Origin: Avena insularis
Lineage: Eukaryota > Streptophyta > Magnoliopsida > Poales > Poaceae
Length of the DNA stretch: 64,000 nucleotides
Assembly: GCA_023614405.1 (NCBI GenBank)
Contig: CM042684.1
Coordinates: forward strand, 468,543,650 to 468,607,649
Direction: 5' to 3'
Part shown: one piece after another, positions 34,345 through 46,070 of the stretch
Layout: every line of letters begins with the position of its first letter
Position numbering within the stretch: the first letter of the stretch is position 1
Notes under the pieces: generated by a model
What the model was told of the DNA's origin: nothing
Database searches by the model: none
The model's input: the letters and a program-made list of their open reading frames with translations, nothing else
Program-made: the position numbers and the translations under genes

Positions 34345-35342
34345 CCTATGCACTGCCAAGGCGGTTCCCTTGACCAACATGTTGCGGGAATGGGGAGTGG
34401 ACAAATGCGACTATTATGACACTCGTCGGGGGAGAAGCAAACAATCATAAGGGTTGGATTAGTGGAGGGTATAGTTAGTTCACTCAAGGTGCTATCAACC
34501 ATGCTCATGACAGATAAGGGCGCATCAAACAATATTTCTTAGTAACCTTTTCCCTATGAGTACCTAAGTATAACTAGCATTGACAAAATAGTACCCAATG
34601 TTCACATAGCATGAATAATCATCATAAAAGCTTGCAAAAATTTAGAGAAAGGTTTGATGGTTTGCCTTCTAGAGAGTGATAGTTCTCAGGGTCAACTTTA
34701 GGGGCTGGTTGGAGGTTTAGATCTAGTTAGACAATTTTTATAGTGTTAAACCCCTATTTAATCCATTGGATAAATAAAATATCACACATTGTAAAAAATT
34801 ATGAAACTAGTACCTTTAGGTAGGTTTTTACAAATACAACCCAATGCAAAAAGAATCAACTTAAAAGGATCATTTTCAGAAAGTTAGAGCCATTTTACTG
34901 CTAGTGGTTTTTCTACAAAATGTACATAAATAACTAAATAAAAAACTAACTAGATAAAGATTAAATAGCTGATAGGTGGGGTCTACCACTTCACCACCCG
35001 AAGCGGTATCCCTTCCTTTCTCAGAACCGTGGTGGCATAGAGCTCTAGCGAGCAGCTCGGCGATGCTACATCGAGGGAGAGGGGTGGGGAGGGGTTCAGG
35101 GGCTTGGGGTAGTCACGTCGAGCACATCGGTGGGTCGGACGGATCTAGGAGGTGATGGAAAGCGAGGCTCGATGAGCACGGCGGCGGAGCTTGTAGTACC
35201 TTGACGGAGTTGAGGCTACAACTCACTGCTGGCCTCGACGAGGGTGGCGATGGCTTCCTGGTGGTCAGGGGGTTCTCGAGGCTATCTCAATTGGACGAAT
35301 GGAGACTCGAGGTGGGTGAATTTTGGTGAGGGATGGCGGGTT

Positions 35343-35399
35343 AAAACATCTTATATTATGAAACGATAAAACATCTTATATTATGAAACAAAGGGAGTA
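35343..35399 (+). repeat. Stowaway MITE end fragment
   Basis: AAAACATCTTATATTATGAA occurs twice in tandem (25-bp unit) before AAGGGAGTA, the right end typical of grass Stowaway MITEs. No matching left end was seen. Confidence 0.65.
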
Positions 35400-36457
35400 G
35401 ATTGGAGGGAGTATATTTTATCTTAGTCTTGAGTCAGTGTGGCGATGCATACAATACTTAACAATGTGTTTCGTTAATAAAGTCGAGGAAGGCCCCTTTG
35501 ATTTTGTTTTAAATCTTGGTAGCTTTCTTGATGTATGCTGACTACAAGTCTATGATCGTGGAGATTGGTCACGGAGGCATGCGCAGTGCAAATGTACTGT
35601 ACTTGTTTTTTCGTTGAACCGCACTCAAGCTTAATATGCAGAAACACGGCATCTAAATTTAGGTTTTTAGTACTGTATACAAATCGATGAAGTCATACGT
35701 CCATATTCGCGCGGCGGACACGTAGCCGTCCTTTCCAAGCTCCCATCCAGCGAGGGCCAGCCAAAAGGATTCGCTGTTGCTTAATAATCCGATTGAGGCC
35801 AGTACTACGCATAAAGAACTCCGCGTCGTACGTTGATGGTTGGATATATAGAGCATCCGGCCGCCGTCATAATCGATTGATGGATTACTTAATCAGATTC
35901 GAGAGAGAATGAATGATTGACTAATCAAACTCAGGGCAGAAGAGGACGTTGACTGCCGTGAACAGTCTCTTTGACGGGAGAACGACACGGGAGGGCGCAC
36001 GACTGGTGGCAGAAATGCGAGCAAGTTTAAAGCGATGGAATTGGCTGCTTTCGGTCAGTGCATGTGCATACGACTCCCCCCAGCCGCCAAAGCTGAACGA
36101 AATGTCTGACTCTGACGTGACTTTTCGGGATCTCGACGTTGGGATCATTTTGGGGAGTCTTTTTGGGAGGGATAGAAAGCCTGTCCGGCCGAACGTGCAC
36201 GCACTACTTGTACACCCGGCCCGGCCCAGGTCAGCTCAGGCTGTGGGCCATGGTGTTGCAGACATTCCCCGACAAGAAAAGAAGTGCCATCTTAATAAAG
36301 GAGAAGGAAAAAGTGATAGTATTGTTATTCCCACAAACAAAGTGTTATTATCTTTTATGGTAAAAAGAAAGTGTTATTTTCTTTAGCTATCAAAAGAAAG
36401 TGTCATTATATTGAAGAAAGATGCTTTGTGCATTTCTCTGGACCCACGTCTCAAGTG

Positions 36458-36601
36458 CAAATCATGATGGCGTCGCGCTTTTTGTTTAACAAAACGGCCA
36501 AATTTGCCTTATTTTATTTAAAAATGTCGAAGAGAATTGATCGGTTTATTTGCAGGGGAACCGGCCAAAAACCCGTACAAATCATGATGGCGTCGCGCTT
36601 T
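36458..36601 (+). repeat. 24-bp direct repeat, 120 bp apart
   Basis: The core CATGATGGCGTCGCGC, extended to 24 identical bases, occurs at 36458-36481 and 36578-36601. Each copy lies close to a CGGCCAAA motif. It is not part of any recognised element. Confidence 0.8.
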
Positions 36602-36933
36602 GGTCATCACTACATCGAGTATATCGATCATGCTATAAGCTCCACAACAGTCTGTTGTGCAAGCAAGCAATCGAAGAATGGATGAAACTTAGGATATATA
36701 GAGAAATACTGTAATAAATTGCCAATATGGTCGAGGCGTGAGACATAACCGTGGGTTCATGATACAAAATTTTCACACATGGTACAAAAACTAAACCATG
36801 TCTAGACAAATACTCATGTTAAACCATCAAGTGTGGTACAGGCCCAGACAAGCGTGGCCCATGATAATGGTTGCCAAAAATATATCCATTTGAATCATGT
36901 CTAAGAAGTGGCGTCAATTTCCTGAGCTTAATA

Positions 36934-37100
36934 TTCCCTCCGTTTTAAATATAAGTTGTTTTAGCTTTATGAAAGAAGTGTATTTAGACCAATTTTAGTG
37001 TGTAGGTTCACTCCAAATCTAAATGAACCTACATAATAAAAGGGTCTAGATATACTCTCTTCACAAAGCTAAAACACATTATATTTTGAAACGGAGGAAG
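36934..37100. mobile_element. Stowaway MITE (167 bp)
   Basis: Ends TTCCCTCCGTTTTAAATATA and, reversed, CTTCCTCCGTTTCAAAATAT, flanked by TA on both sides (36932-36933 and 37101-37102). The AGCTTTATGAAAG / TTCACAAAGCT inner parts are also inverted. It is non-coding and would be moved by a Tc1/mariner transposase. Confidence 0.88.
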
Positions 37101-37350
37101 TACTTCTAGTCTTTTAGACCTGGCCCTTGCATTGCAAACTGTTGGCTTGAAATCTCGATCAACCCTTTGTTGCTCCTTTCTTGTACTGAGCTAGCCTCTT
37201 TATTTGACAAGAGCAGCAAAAGATTGGCCAACTTTTGACTGGCTCTTGAGATTAGTAAAGGTCTAGTATGTGGTATCGTCTTGACATCAATGTACTATCT
37301 TAACTTATATATGAAAGGTTCATGTCATTACGTGCTACCGAACTCTTATG

Positions 37351-37496
37351 CAGTGGCAGCGCTAGACTCGTTTGTGCTCACCATATATGATAGCAAGTGA
37401 CATCACAAAAAATTAGAGCGCACCATTATGACAGCCATGAATGCACTATTTTGACCTCACTAGACCAGTTTATCACCGATTCTAGCTCTGCCACTG
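37351..37496. mobile_element. hAT-type MITE (146 bp) with perfect 8-bp target duplication
   Basis: Ends CAGTGGCAGCGCTAGA and TCTAGCTCTGCCACTG, inverted with one mismatch, flanked by CTCTTATG on both sides (37343-37350 and 37497-37504). A CAGTGGC terminus with an 8-bp duplication is the hAT pattern. Its ends differ from the 4.3-kb hAT in this window, so a different transposase mobilised it. Confidence 0.9.
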
Positions 37497-37504
37497 CTCT
37501 TATG

Positions 37505-38871
37505 GGACATTTATTTAATTTACTCTATTACCTTATAGAGGGTAAAAGAAATCTATAACCATTTAAGTGCACTGGCAGAGATCAAGTTTATCCTTAGTCC
37601 ACCACATTATTTAGAGAGGGCAATAAATATATATCGCAATATCTTATATCTTACGTTTATCCCTCACAATTGATGAGAATTGATTGAACATTAGTATAAA
37701 TTCGTGTTACTAAGAGAAGACATATGATGGAGAAAATAGTTGTTCCCTTAGCTAATGGAAGAAAACCTTCTCTTACTTCATTCTATATATTCATTTTAAG
37801 TAAACAAAAATCCAACGTGAAAACTCAAAGAGAAGGCTGACATCATCCTATTGCATGCCTTAAGAGCTAATTATGTGTTTGCACATCACTTGCTTGAATT
37901 GATTGACAAAACTCAAATGTAAGATATCAACACAGAGAAGGAAAGACACCCTTCTGAGGAAATCAATGCATACGTATCATTGATAGAGGAAAAATACGCA
38001 CATGCATCTCTCGTAAGCGCGACTCGGCGTCCCAACTCCCCACCAAGCAAGCCTTAACGCCTCCATAAATTCAGGCTCCCCGCTGCCACGGTGGCGGCAA
38101 AACTTACTAGTATGTTGCTCTCCATGGCGGGTGGTTGAGTTATACCTGGCAGCGGCAGCTCTCAAACATTGTGGCATAGTGGTCTCCAACACCCATGTGT
38201 GGCACAAGGTGTTCTATGACGACATGCATATGTTGTGGTGGCATGGTGTGGTCAGACAGCCTGTGCGGCCCTTATCTGATGGTGTGGCGGTTGCTCAGTT
38301 GCCACTTGGCAACCATGTGCAATGTCAGGGTGGCGCAACTCGGCCTCCCTTTGACGTGGCGCTTTTGTAACTATGGTGTGGCTATGCCCGAGTGCCTTGT
38401 GTGGGCTGTCTGTAATGATTTTCACTCGACTTTTTATAATTAACTAGATAATTCTCTTCTTGTTGATTAATAAAAATTGCAAGTCTTTTGCCTTGTTTAA
38501 ATTTTTTCAATCATGCAACAATGAAATCACTAATGAAGTCATACATTGGAAGATAGATCACGTAAACATGAGATTTCATATTGTTTCATTGCAAAATATA
38601 TGTCTAGGCCTAAGTTCATAGATCAACTTTTGCAAACATCTCGAATAGTCTTACATAAGAATGATGGCAATTTCTTGTGAAATTATTTCAAAATTAGAAA
38701 TCTGACTTTTTTGTTTGAACTATGCCAACTAATGGCAGTACAGTCACTATTCAAGATATGTACTCGTCTCTTAGGATAATGGCTTGCATATTCTTGCGAA
38801 CTATGTATTTTAATTGAAAATACTTAAGGTCCAATCCAAGTGCACATGGCTGAGGGATTAGTTCTCATTTA
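37505..38871. other. No gene seen
   Basis: AT-rich sequence with short, overlapping ORFs on both strands (for example 38131-38370) that show no recognisable protein family. Confidence 0.5.
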
Positions 38872-39198
38872 GGGTATATTTGATTCAAAAGATTTCCAAA
38901 AGAATTCTATAGGATTCTAACCCATAGGACTTTTGTTTGTTTCAAAGAAATAAATTCTGCAAAATTCCTATGCATTGCTTTCCTAACAAGAGGTGAGACC
39001 TCTTGAAAAAATACTTTGTGTACAACTATAGCATGTACGTACACCCTATATAATTTTCTGCGTTTTTCCTACGGTACAATCAAACAGCTCATCTTACCAT
39101 GCATTTTTTATTCCTGTAGAATTCTAAGTGTCATGTCATCCTATTCCTACACTTTTCTTATTGCTATGTTTTACAAATTCTTTGAATCAAACGAGCTC
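38872..39198. mobile_element. Tourist-like MITE (327 bp)
   Basis: Ends GGGTATATTTGATTCAAAAG and, reversed, GAGCTCGTTTGATTCAAAG, flanked by TTA on both sides (38869-38871 and 39199-39201), the PIF/Harbinger target site. Further pairing of CTATAGGATTC and GAATTCTA-type sequence lies inside. It is non-coding. Confidence 0.8.
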
Positions 39199-39201
39199 TT
39201 A

Positions 39202-40362
39202 ATGCATTACTGACTAACCTTAGTCAATCAACCATTCAAGTTTAAACACTTTCTTACCTCTAATGGGAGAAGGACCAGCCTTCCTCAATCAACGTTTGCA
39301 AGTGGAGTAGTAGTCTGAGACTCTTGCCGGTTTAATGTGCACTGAAGTACGTATTCCTAAAAACAAAAGGACCACGGGTCACGCGTGGCAGTGACTGATT
39401 GCTCTGACCAGCTTAATGTACGCTCTCAAGTCATGCATAGCATGCAGTGTACAGGAGTACCCCACATGAAGTTAGTTGTTGCAACTTTTTTTTCGTCTCC
39501 AAAGAAAAGTACGTTCAAAAATTCACTTCCGTTGAAAGTTTGGAGAACAAATTCTGGCTAGGCACACACCAGCAGACAGTGCATAGTGCTTATACGGAGT
39601 GCTGTTGGTTGTGCGCCCTCTTGCTTCCGTAACCACTTTAATTATAGCACTGTGTCGGGCATCATGTTCTTTCACCAGAAATGACAAGCCACCTTAACTG
39701 GGACGATTTACTACTTTTGTATTTTGCGCCTTATTGCGAGTGTACGGATAAGACGGTGTACCAGCTAGCTGCAAAGTTTGCCAAACAAAAAAAAGCCAGA
39801 AAATGTTTTCATGCATTTTCATAAATCATGCAGGGATTATAGCTCGCATTAAGAGATTTAGTTAGTAGTAGTAACAAGTAGTACGATGCAAAGTTGCTTA
39901 CTGCTACAGAATATTATGATGAAGGAAGAAGAAGGATACACAATAAGCCGATTGCATACTTGACCTATGATTTTAGCAAACCAAAAGTTATCTACGTGAG
40001 GGAGATCATATGTAGTATTGATTAGCTTAGACAAGACATGCATAGTATGCAAAGTTGCTTTGAAGTGTTCGCAAAAATAACTCTATATAGTTCTTAATTA
40101 TCTTGATCCAGGGTATATTTTCCAAGATAAAAAAAAATGGAAGAATTATAGTTGCTCATTGATCCTCATATTTGTAATGATCTTGTACCATTCTAGAGTA
40201 TAGCATAGTTGAAGGTCGCAGTAACCTCCGGCTCTAATTATGGCATAATCATCGATCTTTTGAGAATCATGGGGGAAGACAAGACGAAGAACATACATAT
40301 TCTTGGAGAGTCAAAACCTTTCGTGGACGTAGGAGCCATACTTTGGAGAGGCAGAGCCATAA
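39202..40362. other. No gene seen, one short duplication
   Basis: No supported gene. CATAATCATCGATCTTT occurs at 40244 and again at 40358, 114 bp apart, each followed by GAGAATC or CAGAATC. Confidence 0.5.
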
Positions 40363-40946
40363 TCATCGATCTTTCAGAATCGGGATGACGAAGAACACAC
40401 TATTTTCCAAGAAATTAAAGTTAAAAGTACACTCTTCCATAGACGGAGAGAGTATTAGGCAGGGGCAAAGAAGAATGGTACAGTACATCATCAAAACATG
40501 AAGCAATGAAGCCAGAAGTATGGAGTTGCATACCTGGCTCTCCGCTTCCAGAACACCAAATAATAACTGCATGCAGAATTGAGTCAACTGACACCGCCAC
40601 ACACACGGGCGCGCAGGCGAGGCGTGCACGGTGGAGAAGAAGGGCACATGCATGCGTGAATGGGAGCGTGGCCGGCTCGAGCCCGCCGGGCGAGCAACAT
40701 CCCCAGGAGAGGCGCCCAGGCCGCGGCCGCCACCGGGGACGTACGCCGACCCCGGCGAGCTGGAAAAGAATGCACGTGCCCTGCTTCTCCACCTCGCGCG
40801 CCTCGCCATCATCCTCGCTCTCCGTCGATCTGCTGGAGCGGCAGCTAGATCGCAAGCTTAGCTACCCTTGCAACAATGGCCTTGACGATGCGCCCTATGG
40901 CCTATGCATATGTCTCTCAGTTTTCCACCCGCTATGTAGGCTTTGA
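40363..40946. other. GC-rich island with overlapping ORFs
   Basis: A GC-rich block (about 40600-40860) in otherwise AT-rich DNA. Several ORFs overlap on both strands (40506-40946 +, 40363-40812 -, 40421-40855 -), none with a recognised domain. High GC alone creates long ORFs. It could be the first exon or leader of a low-copy gene or a captured gene fragment, but nothing here decides it. Confidence 0.3.
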
Positions 40947-43403
40947 AGACTAATTAAAGACCTGGCAGAAGAAGCCCCGCTTGTTTGGACGGTGCAAGTT
41001 CTTCTCGTGCAGATTATGTAGAGGCCGGAGAGGTTATATCGATCCATGGACGGGTGACCGGGGAAAGGGTAACATGAATGGCTGAATTTCTCTAGGAGGG
41101 GTGGAGGAACTGTCAGCTGCTGGCTGATATGTAGGCCGGAGGCGTAAAACACTACTAGCTGGCCTCGATCGCCTTTTGATCATATCCGTTCAGCCGATGG
41201 ATCGACAGTTCCCTCTAATTTTCCATGTCGCTTTTTTCTGATTAATTATGTCAAATTATATCCTCCCCTAACTATTTCTGTCGGGGCACCTTGAATGTCC
41301 CCTCAACTTTTGGGAGTGACTATGGTTTCTGGACAAGCCCGCTACGTCGGCACGAACCCCGTTAACGGCGAAAATAGGCTTGTCAGTGATCGTGGCGGGT
41401 TTTTATCTACCCGCCCCACCTACCCCCAGGCTGCTCCTCTCTGGCCGCTCCCGTGTAGATCAGGCTAAACTGTAGCACAACCCCCTCTCCCACCGAAGAT
41501 GCCAAACCAATAGTTCAACAACAAGGAGGTTGGCTCGAGCCGCGCCAGCTATGGTCGGGCACACTTGAACAAGATGCGGGTGCATAATGCACCGTCGGAC
41601 TGCCGTCTCCCGAGCGGGTGGCACCTCAATCCTGTCGGAGTCTCTGGCCGCTGCCACTCCGGATGCCACCCATGATGCTAAGATCGTCAGATATCGAGTG
41701 AGCATGACCGCAACAGAGCGAGCAGATCCGCAATACATGCTGGAGCCCTGGCCCCCTCCCCCATCCATTGGGACAAGGCGTTCTAGCAAGAGCATGATAG
41801 CAAGAGCATGATATGAAGAGACCACGACATTAGCCGGAATGATGGGACATGGTGTGGATCAACATTGAATGCACGACACCAAAGAAGAAGTGGTCGTTGT
41901 GGCAAATGACGCGCCCACTAGGCATATGCCCAAGCTCGGGTGGCCAGGATTGAGAACGCCTTGCGCGAGTCGGTGCAAACTGCTTCGTGCATAAATTTGA
42001 CTCCTTCATTGATTGGGAGGAGTTGGAGACAGAGGCCTGCAACGACGTCGTGCCGCCATATCTCAACCCTAAGTCTGAGGATGGCTAGGTCGGGCTTGGC
42101 TAACAACATGCGCGGGTTGGTGGAAACCGCCACGATCTTCGTCGACTCGGACAAAGATTTGTAGTTTTTAGCATTTATATTTACTTAAATTTGCACTACA
42201 GTATGTTGTATTTACCTTGTGTTAATTAGTTAAAATATCGAACGTTTAAATTTGCGTGCAATTTAAATTTTATGCAAGAAAAAAGTAAGAAATACCCGGT
42301 CCGTTTAGAGTGCACCGTCCAAGTACACGAATGCCCCAACCGGACAATAGTATTTGGGGTTGTTGGACAATACTTCCTTTGGAGCCGGTGGCTGGTGCAA
42401 TGGTGACCTCAGAAAGCGCTGGTGCGCATGCACTTGCGACGTCATGTCGTGCTAACGGAGTGGTGCCATGTGTCGCGGGAGCATAGGGCGACCTCGCTCG
42501 CACAAGGAAGGAATCAAGAACCGTTTTGTCTCCGCGCAAAAAGCAAAGCACTCGCCAAAAAGAAAAGTCAGCATCTCCATACCCTTCGTTCAGAAAAATA
42601 ACGTCCCATGTTATTTTGTCCCATACACTGGCGCATGCAGGAGATGCTTTTGGTCCTGTAGCTGGAGGGCGACGATCGAGCACACCACCGACGGCGACGG
42701 TCGCATCCGTAAATCGCGGCTCTGATGCTCCGGCGAGCGGTCAAACGATTTTGTATCGGGACTTTGGGTTTTGTTCGATCGCCACTTCGGTAGAGAAAGG
42801 TATTTTATGTTAGCTTTAGGATTCTAATTACTCCTAGTTAATTAAACCTGCGGGCCGAGCAGTTAACATATCCTACCTTTGGTCAAAATCGACCGACCGA
42901 GCATATATTCCCCAACAAGGGTCAATAGTTTTTCGCCGAGTTACATACACAAAGTCCTCGTACTTGTCGGACGGGGTCGATTTAGTACTTGTACTCGAAA
43001 TTTGCTGAATTTTGCTCGTGTACTTGTGAATTAGGTACGATCTAGTCCTAATCCATGTTCGACACTGAAATTGTGCTGACTCGGACGCCACATGGAGGCG
43101 TGTCCCACTTGCAGGAGTGAAGATGGACTGGAAATTTGCAGTTAGCCCCTCCCGTGTTACTCCGTTACCGTTAGTTAACATTCCATTGTAAATATGTCGC
43201 TCCACCTTCTGGTCCAGCAATCACCACCTCTGTCGCCTGCCCGTCGCCTCCACCTCCGTCGAGTCCTTCCTTTTTTCCTCTCTCGAAATCTAGGATGAAA
43301 TGATCTGTAACTATGTGGGGCGCTCTGCATAATGGATCTAATGGGAGGGGGTACTTGCAAATATATGGGAGTAGAAAAAAAGTTCTAGATGCAGGAGGGT
43401 GTT
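40947..43403. other. Unassigned region with a possible degraded ORF on the + strand
   Basis: Between about 41570 and 42170 the + strand, read across stops and shifts, gives protein-like pieces (CRLPSGWHLNPVG, DAKIVRYRVSMTATERADPQ, IDWEELETEACNDVVPPYLN). This suggests a decayed coding sequence of a multi-copy type I cannot name with confidence. The rest (40947-41570 and 42180-43403) shows no supported feature. The right edge, GGTGTT, abuts the LTR of A3. Confidence 0.3.
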
Positions 43404-43892
43404 TGACGAGAGTTTAACTCGTCAATGCCCATTGTTATGTACTTGGGTTTTGGAGAAGGAGGAAGTGTTGGAGGCATCAATCGGCTAGCAAACAAGCACA
43501 CAGGGACGCAAGGTTTACCCAGGTTCAGGCCTCATAGAGGTCCCTACTCTTACTTGTCTGCTCTTGGAATTATCGAGGGAATCGAAAGTTACAGGGGATG
43601 CGGAGATGCAATATGGCAATGGTTGTGGAAACTAGGATTGTGATTGTCCTCCTCGCTGCCCCCTCCTAGCCTTTATATACAAATGCTAGGTCTCAGCTAG
43701 CAGGTCGAGTCGGTTACAGATTAGGGTTTATCCCTTTAAACTTTCTATCTTAAGCTTCGTCTTGCGCTGCATGTAATCGGAGTCTCAGTGGGTCACTCAA
43801 ATCCTGTATTGGGCCCTGGTAATGCCGTGGGCTTCCATCGTATCTGGGCCGTATATACCAAGCTCAAGTACCTGTAGGGTATGCCCGTCTCA
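43404..43892 (-). repeat. 3' LTR of A3 (489 bp)
   Basis: On the + strand it reads TGACGAGAG ... GCCCGTCTCA, the reverse of the A1 and A2 LTRs. The reversed TATA box is near 43672-43679. The purine tract (reversed, GTAGCCCCCGA) follows at 43893. Unrelated DNA lies to the left, which defines the A-family LTR terminus. Confidence 0.85.
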
Positions 43893-44449
43893 GTAGCCCC
43901 CGAATGTCAAGTGGAATCGCAGATTTGACTGGAGACTTTATGAAGTCTATCGAATGCATAGCTGAACATTTTTTCAAGTGCTTTGATCGATGTCATAGGG
44001 ATTATTGATATACGTACCTGATTCTTCCGACGTATCGGGTTCAGTTAACTGCCTTAGGGCAAAACAACACAATCTACTCAAACTCGAGTCCCCGGACTCG
44101 AATTCGGAAAAGTTCTGGTGTAATTCGGCTCAGGCCGAGGAGGTCTTACAGGAGTCGAATTCCAGTATGTAAATGTGAGCACTCGACGCATCCTTTAAGG
44201 CATATTCATCGCACCTATAGGTACGGATATATTTCTTGTAGTGCACAGCAGATGCGTTGCCAGGCCTTATTCAGGTCTTATCTTCACGTTGTAAGCGCGA
44301 CATCCGAATTTTTGTCATCGTGGAGATGATTCGGGTGGCCCAAGAGACGTAATCTCTTTGCAGGTAAAATATGAGGCGGAGTCGCCATAGTATTCGAGTG
44401 TGGATGTTATCAACACACGGTGTGCTGTTCAAGAAAAATAATCATAGGA

Positions 44450-44740
44450 TGCGCGGCCAGCGCTCCCTATGGGAGTATCCCCCGAGTGCCCATTCGAGTC
44501 GTAGACTCGAGCGGGGACTAAAAACATTTTGCTACTGTTGTCGTCTTTTGTTGCTTGTTTCAGTCGAATGTGCTTTCAGTGCTTCCTATAGGAGTAACCC
44601 AGAGTCCACAATCGAATCGTTGATTCGAGTGAAGGGTTCTAATGATGCTTGGTCTCCTGCATAAAATTCTTCGGGTGTGTGGCCAGCCCTCCTGTTAGGA
44701 GTAGCCCCCGAGTGCTTGGTTGAGTCGAAGACTCGAGTAA
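44450..44740 (-). repeat. Polypurine-like repeats of A3
   Basis: Three reversed blocks, GCGCTCCCTATGGGAGTATC, GTGCTTCCTATAGGAGTAAC and GCCCTCCTGTTAGGAGTAGC, with CCCCGAGTG following in the first and third. Each matches a block of A1 and A2. Confidence 0.7.
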
Positions 44741-44968
44741 GGACTAAAGTAGTCAAAATGTTCTTCTGCTGGAATTGATGACGTCAATACTGACGACGAG
44801 ATGACTTCAGCTGCCCGCGTGAGCGGCTTTGACGGGACGTGACGGGTAGTGGGTCCTACTTTCTGACTTTGATTTGACTGGGCATGCGCAATCTTCTATT
44901 TTAACCGCGTCTCCTCGATTTCCGCGTGTAATGGGAGTAGTGGGGGACGATTCACGTTTTACCCTTGC

Positions 44969-45765
44969 TGTTGGGGGGATACCCCCGGGTAGGGTCACGC
45001 CAGAGTATAAAGACCGAGTTAGCCGAGGTACGGCAAGGTCAAAGCAGGTGCTGGCCGAGTCACCTCAAGGCAGGACGAATCACGGGGTAACCCGGACCAG
45101 GGGATGTCCACCTAACTGGGTCTCAGCCGACTTATATCGTAAGTCGGTGAGATGTATCTAACTTGTATGCAGGTACAGCTATGGCCGGATCAACTAGGTA
45201 CGATCCAGGTTATATCAAGCTTATAAGAGAAGGAAGGTATCTCGCTGGTCAAAGGGTGACCACTGTACGCAGAGCGTGAGCGAAGCGGACAGAGGCCAGG
45301 ACCACCAAGGCGTGGCCGACAAAGGTGACGGAGCCTGTGTTGGATGACGCGGGCGCCACAGAGGCTCACGTAGCCTCTGCATGGATGACGCTGGGTTAAA
45401 GTGACCCGGTCGGCTTACTATTTTGGGAGGAGGCATATTCCAAGGAATATGCCTCCACGTATGCCCTAATTGGAGACCTAGCCACCCCTATATAAGGAGG
45501 GATAGGGCCTCTATAGAAGGGGTTGGTCTTTGACTGGTTGATCTCTAGAGGTTTATGTTCTACTAGTGAGTTCCTGAGGGCTAGCTAGTGGAGAGAGTAA
45601 GAGAGTTCCTTCTTCCTCCTCTCCCCAAGACAGCTCAAGAAGCACTTGTAAACTGTGGAAGTAAATCAAATACAAAGCACTGGAATCACCACTCCCTGGA
45701 TTCCTCTATTGCATCTTGTCCCCACCTTTAGCCTATCCATGGCATCTGCCGTGACACCACCACCA
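44969..45765 (+). repeat. 5' LTR of C (797 bp)
   Basis: TGTTGGGGGGATACCCCCGG ... CACCACCA. Contains a TATA box (45489-45496) and a 28-bp near-perfect palindrome (45429-45456). Many differences from the 3' LTR are G/A or C/T, as expected from deamination of methylated cytosine. Confidence 0.93.
45489..45496 (+). promoter_or_regulatory. TATA box in the C LTR
   Basis: TATATAAG after CCACCCC, conserved at 58753-58760 in the 3' LTR. Probable core promoter for the genomic transcript. Confidence 0.6.
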
Positions 45766-45767
45766 GT

Positions 45768-45783
45768 TGGCGCCCACTGGGGC
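45768..45783 (+). promoter_or_regulatory. Primer-binding site of C
   Basis: TGGCGCCCACTGGGGC, two bases after the LTR end, in the position and with the TGGCGCC start normal for Tat-lineage elements. The exact tRNA cannot be named with certainty. Confidence 0.75.
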
Positions 45784-46070
45784 TAGCGCGGCGGAGTGAA
45801 GATCCGGACGGAAACTTTATCGGCACCAAAGCGCGATCGTCTCGGGCTCGTTCAACGCTTGGACGCGTCGTCGAACGCGAACGCTTCGGCAAGCGTCCTC
45901 TTCCGTGCAACGGCCTCTTGGTCAAGCTCGGCGCGCACAAGATCTACGTTGCTGTTGATGTGTCATGCGTTCACCCACGGCACGTCGTCGAAGGAGGCGA
46001 GCCACCCGTTAGCACGGTTTGTGGGGCGCGTATCACTTGCTCCCCAGACCACGCCGAGGTGTTGATGATT

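Larger units (their letters stand above)
34350..36933. other. Low-repeat stretch, no supported gene
   Basis: No recognised gene. ORFs at 35659-35856 (- strand, LALAGWELGKDGYVSAARIW) and 35949-36386 (+) are open but show no family I recognise. Contains a Stowaway fragment (35343-35399) and a 24-bp direct repeat (36458, 36578). Confidence 0.4.

Noticed and set aside
35949..36386. 145-codon ORF as a gene
   Set aside because: No recognised domain or gene context, and an overlapping frame on the other strand is also open. Chance is the simplest explanation.
37977..38370. ORFs on both strands near 38.1 kb
   Set aside because: Short, overlapping and without recognisable families.
40363..40946. Overlapping ORFs on both strands as genes
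   Set aside because: Long ORFs on both strands are expected from high GC, and none shows a known domain.
43175..43360. Arg-rich ORF on the - strand
   Set aside because: Low-complexity translation of a CCTCC-rich stretch, no homologue recognised.
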